Notes under the pieces: model-generated
What the model saw: the letters and a program-made list of their open reading frames with translations, nothing else
Database searches by the model: none
Told to the model about the DNA's origin: nothing
In this document: in pieces, positions 1 to 7,369 of the stretch
How positions within the stretch are numbered: the first letter of the stretch is position 1
Layout of the letters: each line of letters starts with the position of its first letter
Position numbers and translations under genes: made by a program
NCBI RefSeq assembly: GCF_023195775.1
Contig: NZ_CP096205.1
Span: 2,544,001-2,608,000, forward strand
Origin: Flavobacterium azooxidireducens
GTDB taxonomy: Bacteria; Bacteroidota; Bacteroidia; Flavobacteriales; Flavobacteriaceae
Length of the DNA: 64,000 bases
Direction of reading: 5' to 3'

Positions 1-2
1 AA

Positions 3-548
3 TTACTATTGAGTCAACCCCTCAAACGAAATAAAATCTGGCAAAGTTTATTTTTTGGTTTGAGTGCTTCGATGGTTTTGGCTTTTTTTATCGGAGCAGG
101 AATTCCGTTGTTAATCAATGCACCAAATTCTGTTGGATTGATGATGATTTTAGTGGGATGTTTGATTTCCGTAGTGTTTATTGCGTTGGCTTTTTTATGT
201 TCTATTCTAACTCGCGATAAAGCAAAAGGAATTGGATTTGCCATATTAACTTGGTTGTATTTTGCGTTACTTTTTGATGGATTAGTATTGTTTTTATTGT
301 TTCAATTGTCCGAATATCCTATTGAAAAAGCTATGGTAGCTGTCACGGCATTAAGTCCGATAGATTTAGCCCGAATCCAAATATTACTGCATTTAGATGT
401 GTCGGCTATGATGGGTTATACCGGTGCTATTTTTAAAGATTTTTTCGGAACAACGGTCGGACTTTTTGCTTCCTTCGGATTGTTGGTACTTTGGGTGATA
501 ATTCCGTTTTATTTCTCGTTACGAAAATTCATCCGAAAAGATTTGTAA
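3..548 (+). CDS. nosY: NosY-like ABC-2 permease, 3' part only
   Basis: C-terminal ~180 residues of a hydrophobic ABC-2-type permease. The reading frame is open to the window edge, so the start lies outside; the first TTG-type codon inside the window (position 9) is not a credible start. Several membrane segments are visible, plus the motif LSPIDLARI followed by a short loop and a last membrane helix ending in positively charged residues, as in NosY. NosY is the membrane part of the NosDFY ABC system that supports maturation of the copper centre of nitrous-oxide reductase. The haemoglobin gene that follows after 19 bp and the NO-related genes beyond support a nos assignment. An unrelated ABC-2 permease is possible because nosZ, nosD and nosF are not in view. 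Confidence 0.7.
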   Translation, partial: LLLSQPLKRNKIWQSLFFGLSASMVLAFFIGAGIPLLINAPNSVGLMMILVGCLISVVFIALAFLCSILTRDKAKGIGFAILTWLYFALLFDGLVLFLLFQLSEYPIEKAMVAVTALSPIDLARIQILLHLDVSAMMGYTGAIFKDFFGTTVGLFASFGLLVLWVIIPFYFSLRKFIRKDL

Positions 549-567
549 TAACCTAATTTGCATTGTG

Positions 568-939
568 ATGAAAAAAGATATACACAACCGAAATGACATT
601 GTCAAATTAGTGGATACGTTTTACGAAAAAATAAAAACAGATCAAGTAATTGGTTTTTTGTTTAATGAAATTGCTCAAATTAATTGGGAAAATCATTTGC
701 CTAAAATGTATGATTTCTGGGAAAACGTATTGTTTTTTACCGGAAACTTCGACGGAAATCCGATGCAAAAACACAAAGAATTGCATAACAAATGTCCGCT
801 TTCGCGTACTCATTTTAATCATTGGAATGAAGTTTTCAGAAAAACAGTAGACGAACTTTTTGTAGGTGAAAAAGCCGAAGAAATTAAAATGAGAGCCAAG
901 AATATTTCGGATGTAATTATGTATAAAACCATTCAATAA
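568..939 (+). CDS. Group III truncated haemoglobin
   Basis: A 123-residue globin of the truncated haemoglobin group III type, a cytosolic haem protein usually tied to NO or O2 handling. Visible family features are the N-terminal helix ending in VDTFYEKI, the LPKMYDFWENVLF segment, the GNP turn, and the histidine-rich stretch HKELHNKCPLSRTHF that should hold the proximal haem ligand. I start at ATG 568 rather than the GTG one codon upstream. It follows nosY after 19 bp with no terminator visible between them, so it is probably transcribed with the nos genes. No signal peptide. The family assignment is secure; a role in NO detoxification is inferred from the context. Confidence 0.88.
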   Translation: MKKDIHNRNDIVKLVDTFYEKIKTDQVIGFLFNEIAQINWENHLPKMYDFWENVLFFTGNFDGNPMQKHKELHNKCPLSRTHFNHWNEVFRKTVDELFVGEKAEEIKMRAKNISDVIMYKTIQ

Positions 940-964
940 TTAAAATTCGAAAAAAAAGCTTACT

Positions 965-1008
965 ATGATTTGAGTCATAAATAGGAGGTTGTAAAGCTTT
1001 TATCTTTG
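965..1008 (+). promoter_or_regulatory. Crp/Fnr-type palindrome plus -7 element before ric
   Basis: The palindrome ATGAT-TTGA-GTCAT (965-978) is followed by exactly 22 bp and then TATCTTTG (1001-1008), a perfect TAnnTTTG -7 element of Bacteroidota. With a start of transcription about 5 bp after the -7 element, the palindrome centre falls near -41.5, the class II activator position of Crp/Fnr proteins. The same palindrome, again followed by AAATAGGA, occurs before the Crp/Fnr gene near 7262. The pattern is seen in the sequence; binding is inferred. Confidence 0.65.
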
Positions 1009-1035
1009 ATAAATAATTTAAAAAAATAACTTCCA

Positions 1036-1758
1036 ATGAATACATTAGAACAATTAACCGTTGGCGAATATGTTGCCAACGACTTTAGAACGGCAGCTTT
1101 ATTTTCTAAATATGGAATCGATTTTTGTTGCAAAGGCAATCGAACTTTAGAAGAAGTTTGCATCAAAAAAAATATTAATCCGGCTGATTTAGAGAATGAA
1201 ATTAACTCTGTTTTAGAATCAAAAAACGATAATGCAATTGACTTTAAATCATGGTCACCCACATTACTAATCGATTATATCATAGAGAAACACCATTCGT
1301 ATGTTGAAGAAAAATCAGTAGTATTGCTTCAGTTTTTAGACAAATTATGCAAAGTACATGGCGAACGTCATCCGGAACTTTTTGAAATCAATTCTTTGTT
1401 CAAAATGAGTGCGGGAGATTTAGCTCAACACATGAAAAAAGAAGAATTAATCCTTTTCCCGTTCATCCAAAAAATGGTAAAAGCACAAAAAGATAATCAA
1501 CCCATTCAAGAACCACATTTTGGCACAGTTGAAAATCCAATTGCGATGATGAAAGATGAACATTCAATTGAAGGTGAACGATTTGATAAGATTGCCACTC
1601 TCACAGATGGATTTACACCACCCGAAGATGCTTGTTCTACCTACAAAGTTACCTATCAAATGCTAAAAGAGTTTGAACAAGATTTACACAAACATATTCA
1701 TCTGGAAAATAATATTTTGTTTCTAAAAGCAATTGAATTACAATTACAATTTCAATAA
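1036..1758 (+). CDS. ric: Iron-sulfur cluster repair di-iron protein RIC/ScdA (YtfE family)
   Basis: A 240-residue protein with the two-domain layout of RIC/ScdA/YtfE. The N-terminal ScdA_N (DUF542) domain, residues ~1-60, has the cysteine pair in GIDFCCKGN. The hemerythrin-like four-helix domain, residues ~75-235, has regularly spaced histidines and glutamates (EKHHSY, HMKKEE, DEHSIEGERF, HKHIHLEN) that bind the di-iron site. The family repairs Fe-S clusters damaged by nitric oxide or peroxide. It has its own promoter with a palindrome at the activator position. Length and motifs match full-length members, so the assignment is firm. Confidence 0.93.
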   Translation: MNTLEQLTVGEYVANDFRTAALFSKYGIDFCCKGNRTLEEVCIKKNINPADLENEINSVLESKNDNAIDFKSWSPTLLIDYIIEKHHSYVEEKSVVLLQFLDKLCKVHGERHPELFEINSLFKMSAGDLAQHMKKEELILFPFIQKMVKAQKDNQPIQEPHFGTVENPIAMMKDEHSIEGERFDKIATLTDGFTPPEDACSTYKVTYQMLKEFEQDLHKHIHLENNILFLKAIELQLQFQ

Positions 1759-1841
1759 AAAATAGCGATCTACGAACCCTAATAACTGAAATTTGGCTGC
1801 TTATTAAAGGCAGTCAATTTTCAATTTATAAATAGTAAAAC

Positions 1842-2282
1842 ATGAAAATAGCATTTCAATTTGTAATAATTCTATTTGTTATAGGATTGCATTCTTGTCA
1901 ACAAAAGGACAATCAAAAAGGAACTGTAGAAAAAACAGAAGTTGAACAAGAAGATGATTTTCAATTCTCAACAGTTTCCTTAAATGAAGGTCAATTATGG
2001 GAAGCTAATGCAGAAACAACCCAAGGCATCAAAAACATGCAACAATTAATTGCAGATTACTCAACTGAAAACGGAAATACGGAAGAATTAATTACAAATT
2101 TACAAGCTGAATTTGTTATGATATTTAAAAAATGTACAATGACTGGTGAAGCTCACGAGCAACTGCACAATTATTTAATTCCATTAAAATTCAAAATAGA
2201 AAATTTTTCAGAGGGAAAAATTGATAAAAATAGTGATGATATTGAAAAGTATTTAAAAGATTATTTCAATTATTTTCAATAA
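1842..2282 (+). CDS. Small lipoprotein with CTMxGEAHxxLH motif
   Basis: A 146-residue predicted lipoprotein: hydrophobic signal peptide followed by the lipobox-like LHSC, cysteine at about residue 19, then a charged linker and a helical domain. The striking segment is KKCTMTGEAHEQLHNYL near residues 104-120. Its Cys, Met and two His could form a metal or haem site, but I do not recognise a named family. It lies 83 bp after ric on the same strand and may be cotranscribed. A role in copper or NO handling in the cell envelope fits the neighbours but is only inferred. Confidence 0.6.
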   Translation: MKIAFQFVIILFVIGLHSCQQKDNQKGTVEKTEVEQEDDFQFSTVSLNEGQLWEANAETTQGIKNMQQLIADYSTENGNTEELITNLQAEFVMIFKKCTMTGEAHEQLHNYLIPLKFKIENFSEGKIDKNSDDIEKYLKDYFNYFQ

Positions 2283-2350
2283 TTATCAATCGATGAATTA
2301 AGAAGCCTGTATTTGTCAATAATTAATTAATATTGCATAAAATAGCAATC

Positions 2351-2785
2351 ATGTTTTCAAAGTCGTGTGAATATGCCATAAAAGCCGCAATTTTTATTGC
2401 AATTAATTCTTTATTGGATAGGAAAGTAGGCTCTGTTGACATTGCAAAAGAAATTAATTCTCCCGAAGCTTTTACCGCCAAAATTCTTCAAAAACTATCA
2501 AAAGATGGCATAATTCATTCTGTAAGAGGAGTTAATGGAGGTTTTTTTATTCCAAAAAAATTAATTTCTGAAATTAAATTAGCTCAAATTGTCTTCGCTA
2601 TTGATGGCGATGTTGCGTTCAAAGGTTGCGGATTAGGCATGGAAAAATGCAATGCAAATCATCCTTGTCCCTTACATGAAAAATTTATGTCTATTCGTAA
2701 TGACCTAAGGCAAATGCTGGAAACCACAAATTTGGAAGAATTGGCAGTGGGTTTAAAATCCGGTGAAACTTTTTTAAAGCAATAA
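2351..2785 (+). CDS. Rrf2-family regulator with three cysteines
   Basis: A 144-residue Rrf2 transcription factor. The winged-helix DNA-binding domain (MFSKSCEYAIKAAIFIA through SVRGVNGGFF) is followed by a dimerisation helix. Between them sits C-X6-C-X5-C (in GCGLGMEKCNANHPCP), equivalent to the [2Fe-2S]/[4Fe-4S] ligands of IscR and NsrR. I start at ATG 2351, because the TTG 18 bp upstream adds six residues that do not fit the conserved N-terminus. Next to ric and a truncated haemoglobin, an NsrR-like NO-sensing role is plausible but not proven. The gene is convergent with the next gene, with only 1 bp between the stops. Confidence 0.88.
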   Translation: MFSKSCEYAIKAAIFIAINSLLDRKVGSVDIAKEINSPEAFTAKILQKLSKDGIIHSVRGVNGGFFIPKKLISEIKLAQIVFAIDGDVAFKGCGLGMEKCNANHPCPLHEKFMSIRNDLRQMLETTNLEELAVGLKSGETFLKQ

Positions 2786-2786
2786 G

Positions 2787-4589
2787 TTAAAGCACTACTT
2801 CTTTTTCATTTTCTAGTTCCAATTCAAAATGGTTTAATTCTTCAATCATTTTATTTTGAAATTCATTAAAATAGAGTGTGTTTTCAAATAAATTTTTATA
2901 ATAAGCTATTCCATTTAAAAGATTCAATTTAAACTGATTCACTTTTTTTTGTTGTTGGGCAGAAGCTTCTTCTAAAACATCGATTTCATTTTTAAAATAA
3001 TTTACATATAAAGAAAGTTCTTTAATAAAAAAGTGTGGTCGGTTTGCAGCTACTAGTTCGTTTGTTTTTCCATAAATATGTTGCACCATTTGAAATAAAG
3101 AAACTTCCTTGTCAAAATAGGCTAAGTTTGGTCCCGGACAAATCACAACGCCTTGCGACTGACCTTTAATTGGTATTCCTAAATCTAAATAACCGGCATT
3201 GGCCAAACCAACACAAAGACACGATTTTTCAGTAATTTGGTTGAATTCTTTTTGAAATTGTTCTAGAGAAATTTCATTTTTACGATCATTCAATTCATCT
3301 AATTTGATATCCTGGTATTTTTTAGAAGCGGTGCAACTTCCGGTAGGATCATATTCTTTACTCAAGGCCAAAAACTTTTTAGGACATGAACTTCCGGCTT
3401 TTTCTGCGATGATTCGTTGTGTTTTAAAAAAGTCGTTTGTTGTTCCTCTCACCGTATTAAATGGCACACCTAAAGGAGAAATATTACTTAAATAGAAATC
3501 AGACTCTTTCGCATTTGCCAATAAATCACGCGTTTCCTGATCTACCGAGGTGGCTTCCGGAACTAATAAAAAAGGTGAACCCCAACCTACTGAATCTACT
3601 TGATAATAATCCAGCAAAAATTGATGTTCTTCTGCTGTTCCAACTCCACCTTGAACTGTAATTTTTAAGGGTAGAGGTTGTTCCGGAACTACTTTTTCTT
3701 TGGCTAAGAGAGCTTTGTTGAGCAAATCGGTAGTTGATTGAATTAATTCTGATTTTTTTTGTTTGAATTCTTCCAAAATCGGACCTAACAAAAACCCATC
3801 GGTTGCAAAGGCATGACCGCCGCAATTCAGCCCGGATTCTATTCTATATTCGGATACCCAAATTCCTTTTTTTGCCAATAAATTACCCTGAATCAAAGCA
3901 GAACGGTAATCACTTACTTTTAAAATAATTTTCTTGTTCAATTTTCCTTCCAACGAAGGAAAGAAAACATCAAACTGTTCCATATAACTGAACAATCTCG
4001 GATTCATTCCGGCAGAAAGTACAAGTGAAGAAGTTACAGTGCTGTTCGCAAATCCTCTTAAAGCGGCATGAGCATCATTAAATTCAACGGGCAATTGTTC
4101 CTTTTTATCAAAATTATCTTTGTCTAATTTGGTCATGATGTTTACATCAATACTGCCTGGAAACAAATTTTTTTCTAAAAAGTTTTTGAGCTGTGTTGGA
4201 CAAGAAATTCCTTCGGATAAAAATGTATCTAATTTGATTTTTAATTCCGATTTAGTTGGTAACATAGCAATAAAATGTTCCAAACTGGTTTTACTGTTGG
4301 CTAATTCTAATTTGTATTGTTCAAATTTTTCTTTTACAACTGTATCCACTAGGTTTAAGTAGGATGTGATTCTTATGGCACGATAATCATGCATTTTTTT
4401 TGAAATCTCTTGATAAGGAATTTGAAATTTTTTAGCGTAAAAAGCGTTCATTTTTTCAATTAGTTCGTCATCTGCTATAGAAATAACAGAATCAATTCCG
4501 TATTGAGCCACACGAATTGGGCTGTCAATTGTAAAGGCTAATCCCATAACTGGAATGTGGAAGGTATGTGTTGGAGAATGAGTTGTCAT
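2787..4589 (-). CDS. Conserved 600-residue cysteine-rich protein, nitronate monooxygenase-like barrel
   Basis: I do not recognise a named family with certainty. The segment GIWVSEYRIESGLNCGGHAFATDGFLLGP and a later VQGGVGTAEEHQFLLDYY resemble FMN-binding loops of nitronate-monooxygenase / IMP-dehydrogenase-like TIM barrels. The second half has several cysteines (SSCPKKF, GSCTASKKY, KSCLCVG, VICPGP) that could bind an Fe-S cluster. No signal peptide, so cytosolic. It has its own promoter with the 14-bp palindrome seen before ric and crp, so it probably belongs to the same NO/low-oxygen regulon. A redox role on a nitro or nitrogen-oxide compound is inference. Confidence 0.6.
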   Translation of the reverse strand: MTTHSPTHTFHIPVMGLAFTIDSPIRVAQYGIDSVISIADDELIEKMNAFYAKKFQIPYQEISKKMHDYRAIRITSYLNLVDTVVKEKFEQYKLELANSKTSLEHFIAMLPTKSELKIKLDTFLSEGISCPTQLKNFLEKNLFPGSIDVNIMTKLDKDNFDKKEQLPVEFNDAHAALRGFANSTVTSSLVLSAGMNPRLFSYMEQFDVFFPSLEGKLNKKIILKVSDYRSALIQGNLLAKKGIWVSEYRIESGLNCGGHAFATDGFLLGPILEEFKQKKSELIQSTTDLLNKALLAKEKVVPEQPLPLKITVQGGVGTAEEHQFLLDYYQVDSVGWGSPFLLVPEATSVDQETRDLLANAKESDFYLSNISPLGVPFNTVRGTTNDFFKTQRIIAEKAGSSCPKKFLALSKEYDPTGSCTASKKYQDIKLDELNDRKNEISLEQFQKEFNQITEKSCLCVGLANAGYLDLGIPIKGQSQGVVICPGPNLAYFDKEVSLFQMVQHIYGKTNELVAANRPHFFIKELSLYVNYFKNEIDVLEEASAQQQKKVNQFKLNLLNGIAYYKNLFENTLYFNEFQNKMIEELNHFELELENEKEVVL

Positions 4590-4615
4590 TAAATAATGTT
4601 TTTAGTATAAAGTCA

Positions 4616-4659
4616 CAAAGATGCTTTTTGTATAAAGAGTAGAATATGATTTTAATCAT
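4616..4659 (-). promoter_or_regulatory. Palindrome plus -7-like element before the 600-residue gene
   Basis: The perfect palindrome ATGATTTTAATCAT (4646-4659) lies 22 bp upstream, in minus-strand sense, of CATCTTTG (4623 down to 4616), which matches nAnnTTTG. The gene starts at 4589. The geometry is identical to that before ric. Confidence 0.6.
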
Positions 4660-4696
4660 GTTCATTCATTTTTAACATAACTATAATTACCATTAC

Positions 4697-4731
4697 AAAA
4701 AAAAGCGTGAATACGACCATTCATGCTTTTT
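4697..4731 (-). terminator. Rho-independent terminator of the fasciclin gene
   Basis: A 13-bp stem (4700-4712 with 4719-4731, one G-T pair) and a 6-nt loop. Read on the minus strand it is followed by a run of eight T. It sits about 30 bp after the fasciclin stop codon. Confidence 0.75.
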
Positions 4732-4760
4732 ACGAATTAATAATTAAAATAGAAAAAAAA

Positions 4761-5315
4761 TTATTTAGGCAATAAAACATCACCAATAACATGAATAATT
4801 CCATTTGATGTTGGAATACTGGCAACAATTTCAGAACCATTTACAAACGTTTTATCACCTTGTTTAGTAATTTTAACTTTTCCACCATAAACCATGTCAA
4901 ATTCTTGATCGTTTTGCATGTATTCGGCCTTTAAAACGCCAACATAGGTGTGATACCCTAATATGTTTTCTAAATCTCCCTTTTTTTCAGGTTTTAATAA
5001 GCCTTCTACAGTTCCTTTAGGAAGTTTATCAAAAGCAGAATTGGTAGGAGCAAAAACGGTAAACGGTCCCGCATTGCTCAAGGCATCAACTAAACTTGCG
5101 GCTTGAACAGCAGCTACTAATGTAGAATGGTCTTTACTTCCCACCGCAACTTGCACAATATTTGGGTTAGAAACATCGTCTTGAACACCGGATTGACCCA
5201 CACTTAAATCCACACCATTTTCTGGAGTAGCAGTTGGAGGAGTTTCATTGTTTTGCTTACAACTTAACACCAGTATAGAACCGGCTAAAACGAGAAGTTG
5301 AATTGTTTTTTTCAT
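4761..5315 (-). CDS. Fasciclin (FAS1)-domain lipoprotein
   Basis: A 184-residue lipoprotein with a signal peptide ending LVLSC (cysteine at residue ~19), a low-complexity linker to residue ~50, and one FAS1 domain to the end. FAS1 hallmarks are HSTLVAAVQAA, GPFTVFAPTNSAFDKLP, the central LGYHTYVG and the C-terminal SNGIIHVIGDVLLP. FAS1 domains act in adhesion or extracytoplasmic interactions. Its promoter carries the same palindrome and spacing as ric and crp, which links this envelope protein to the nitrogen-oxide cluster. A strong hairpin terminator follows the gene. Confidence 0.9.
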   Translation of the reverse strand: MKKTIQLLVLAGSILVLSCKQNNETPPTATPENGVDLSVGQSGVQDDVSNPNIVQVAVGSKDHSTLVAAVQAASLVDALSNAGPFTVFAPTNSAFDKLPKGTVEGLLKPEKKGDLENILGYHTYVGVLKAEYMQNDQEFDMVYGGKVKITKQGDKTFVNGSEIVASIPTSNGIIHVIGDVLLPK

Positions 5316-5342
5316 AATTAGAGTTCTTTAAAATTTCTGAAT

Positions 5343-5386
5343 CAAAGTTCATGGTTTTAACAAATCTATTTTATGAGTGAAATCAT
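5343..5386 (-). promoter_or_regulatory. Palindrome plus -7-like element before the fasciclin gene
   Basis: Near-palindrome ATGAGTGAAATCAT (5373-5386, one half-site mismatch), then 22 bp in minus-strand sense, then GAACTTTG (5350 down to 5343). Same arrangement as before ric, the 600-residue gene and crp. Confidence 0.55.
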
Positions 5387-5400
5387 AAGAACGTACTTTT

Positions 5401-6615
5401 TTAGACTTTTTTTTGATTAAAAAACACGATTCCTGAGATACCGGTTAATAAAACAATTGCTGAAACAAAAAGCAATTCATTGGCATATGGAATCAATACA
5501 TATTCAAATGAAAATATTCCCTGAAGGGCTAATAAAAATTCATTTAAAAATACACCAATGATAAAAATTACCAAGAAAAACATTGTCTTGGTAGAACGAT
5601 AAATTAATTCGTTTGTGTATAAATAAGTGAGTAAAAAACCGGAAATAATGGCTAATAAAACTAAATGAAGATAAGCAATAACGATAGGTCGAAATCCAAA
5701 AGCCAGCTTGCTTAATACAGGAAAAACAGATCCAAATTGCAATAGTAATTTGAGTGTTACACAAAAAGCAATTCCTTTAAATAAAACCTTTAAAAAAACT
5801 GATATGCGTTGATTTATCTTGAAAATTGAAAATGATAATTTTACTAATTTAAACCATGCTATAACTTGAATAATTGCTGAAATTACTGCTAAACTATAAA
5901 CCCAAGCGGGTAATTTTAACCACAAGACAGATAATAAATAGGCGGGCAGGCAACTCAACGCAAAAAGTTTGAAAATAATAGCATTTTCTCTGACAATTAA
6001 ATGATTGGTTTGTAATAAACTCATGAATAATCCTGTGCAAGCAAACCAAAACCAACCGTTATATTGAAAATGCAAATAGAAATAAATGGAAGATAAATAA
6101 AAATCCTGCGGCACATTTTTGGTCGCCATCATATAGGCCAAAGCAAAAGTACCAATTGATGAAATTATACCAAAAAACAAGGAAGCTAAAAACCATTTTT
6201 TACTTAAAGAATGGGTGGGAATTTCTTTAGAATCTTTATAAAACCAAACGGCAAACCAAACAAATACAAAAATACTGATGGTAGAAAATAAGATAGAAAC
6301 AAAGCCATAACCTTGAACTATAAAACTAATTAGCATAACATATGCTCCAATTATATTCACCCAAAAAAGAATGTTGTATTTTGAAATTTTTGATTCTGAA
6401 GTATATTGAGACAAATACCTTACCATTAAAACCATCAACAATTGTGTAACCCAACCAGAAAATGCAAAATGAGAATGAGCGTGCTGAATGTTTTTTTGAG
6501 CTAAAAATGGTAATTCAAAAGCTATTTTATAACGCATTAGAGTTCCTAAAAGAGCGACAATAAATAAACTGAAAAGTGAAATTTTTATCCAATAGGTTAG
6601 GCTTATCTTTTTCAT
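5401..6615 (-). CDS. Polytopic membrane protein with HxHSH motif, function unknown
   Basis: A 404-residue integral membrane protein with roughly 11-12 hydrophobic segments. Histidines inside or beside helices recur: QHAHSHFAFSGW near residue 45, YLHFQYNGWFWF near residue 188 and YLHLVLL near residue 315. The pattern recalls haem-binding helices of haem-copper oxidase/NorB/NnrS-like proteins, but length and spacing do not let me assign it to one. Its ATG overlaps the Crp/Fnr stop codon (TAATG), so the two are translationally coupled and probably act together. A haem- or NO-related membrane function is inferred. Confidence 0.55.
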   Translation of the reverse strand: MKKISLTYWIKISLFSLFIVALLGTLMRYKIAFELPFLAQKNIQHAHSHFAFSGWVTQLLMVLMVRYLSQYTSESKISKYNILFWVNIIGAYVMLISFIVQGYGFVSILFSTISIFVFVWFAVWFYKDSKEIPTHSLSKKWFLASLFFGIISSIGTFALAYMMATKNVPQDFYLSSIYFYLHFQYNGWFWFACTGLFMSLLQTNHLIVRENAIIFKLFALSCLPAYLLSVLWLKLPAWVYSLAVISAIIQVIAWFKLVKLSFSIFKINQRISVFLKVLFKGIAFCVTLKLLLQFGSVFPVLSKLAFGFRPIVIAYLHLVLLAIISGFLLTYLYTNELIYRSTKTMFFLVIFIIGVFLNEFLLALQGIFSFEYVLIPYANELLFVSAIVLLTGISGIVFFNQKKV

Positions 6616-7211
6616 TAAAAATATAGTTTGTGCTTGTCAATATTTACTTTTTTTGTTTTATTCATTTCAGAAAGTGTGCGAATTACAGTTTCAACCCGTA
6701 AACCTGTAAAATCGGCAATCTCTTGTCTAGTATACGGAATAAGTTGTTTTTCTGAACAACAAAGTTGGTTTTGTTTTTTATAATTCTCTAAGAATGATTT
6801 TATGCGATGTTCCGGTTTTTGATTGATAATTTGTTTACTTGAAACAGTTTTATCATAAATTCGTTTCGCCATTAGTTCCAAAAAAGATAACTTCACTGAA
6901 GGATAATCTTCTAATATTTTCATTAATTTTTCTTTTGAAAGTTTGATGATAATACTGTCTTGGGATGCTATGGCAGTTGTTGGATATACTTCATTTATAA
7001 ACAACGGTGGTTCACCAAAACTATTTCCTTCACAAAAAACACCTTGCGTAAATTCTTTACCTTCATCATTCGAATTATACATACGAACGGAACCTTCTAT
7101 AATTTGATAATAAAATAAAGCCAAATCATCTTCATAAAAAATGACATCGTTTTTTTTATATTTTTTGGCGATAGCACCCCAAGTAAAAAGTAAATCTATG
7201 TCAACTTGCAT
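6615..7211 (-). CDS. Crp/Fnr-family transcriptional regulator
   Basis: A 198-residue Crp/Fnr protein: cyclic-nucleotide-binding-like beta roll (residues ~15-110), dimerisation helix, and a C-terminal winged helix (YTRQEIADFTGLRVETVIRTL). The recognition helix keeps the E..xR pair that reads the TGA core in Fnr-type sites, which fits the ATGAT half-sites nearby. The N-terminal Fe-S cysteines of FNR are absent, so a DNR/NnrR-like haem or other NO sensor is more likely. I choose ATG 7211: the GTG at 7232 overlaps the G of the -7 element and cannot lie in the transcript. Its own promoter carries the palindrome, implying autoregulation. Confidence 0.88.
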   Translation of the reverse strand: MQVDIDLLFTWGAIAKKYKKNDVIFYEDDLALFYYQIIEGSVRMYNSNDEGKEFTQGVFCEGNSFGEPPLFINEVYPTTAIASQDSIIIKLSKEKLMKILEDYPSVKLSFLELMAKRIYDKTVSSKQIINQKPEHRIKSFLENYKKQNQLCCSEKQLIPYTRQEIADFTGLRVETVIRTLSEMNKTKKVNIDKHKLYF

Positions 7212-7231
7212 CGCAATTTTAATTAAAGACA

Positions 7232-7275
7232 CAAATATCTTTAATTAAAAAACGAATAAAAATGATAAATGTCAT
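7232..7275 (-). promoter_or_regulatory. Palindrome plus -7-like element before the Crp/Fnr gene
   Basis: Palindrome ATGAT-AAAT-GTCAT (7262-7275), 22 bp in minus-strand sense, then GATATTTG (7239 down to 7232). On the plus strand the palindrome is followed by AAATAGGA and TTGTAA, as at the ric promoter. This suggests autoregulation and fixes the start codon at ATG 7211. Confidence 0.6.
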
Positions 7276-7285
7276 AAATAGGATT

Positions 7286-7346
7286 GTAACCTATGTTACA
7301 CAGTAACAAATGTTACTGCACACCGATTTTTGTCGACTTAATTTTG
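7286..7346 (+). promoter_or_regulatory. Tandem GTAAC-N4-GTTAC boxes and -7 element before tolC
   Basis: Two perfect palindromes GTAAC-N4-GTTAC, at 7286-7299 and 7303-7316, have centres 17 bp apart. The second is followed by 22 bp and TAATTTTG (7339-7346). The spacing equals that at the four palindrome promoters to the left, but the half-site differs, so a different Crp/Fnr-type activator or another dimeric regulator probably binds here. Confidence 0.6.
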
Positions 7347-7369
7347 CGTCATAAATAAGAAATAATATA

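Noticed and set aside
1759..1841. GGCTGC ... GCAGTC inverted repeat before the lipoprotein gene as a terminator
   Set aside because: Short stem with no T run; may be only a weak hairpin and does not separate the genes clearly.
3526..3825. Additional minus-strand ORF inside the 600-residue gene
   Set aside because: Overlaps a well-formed gene in another frame, with an Arg/Ser-rich product typical of shadow frames.
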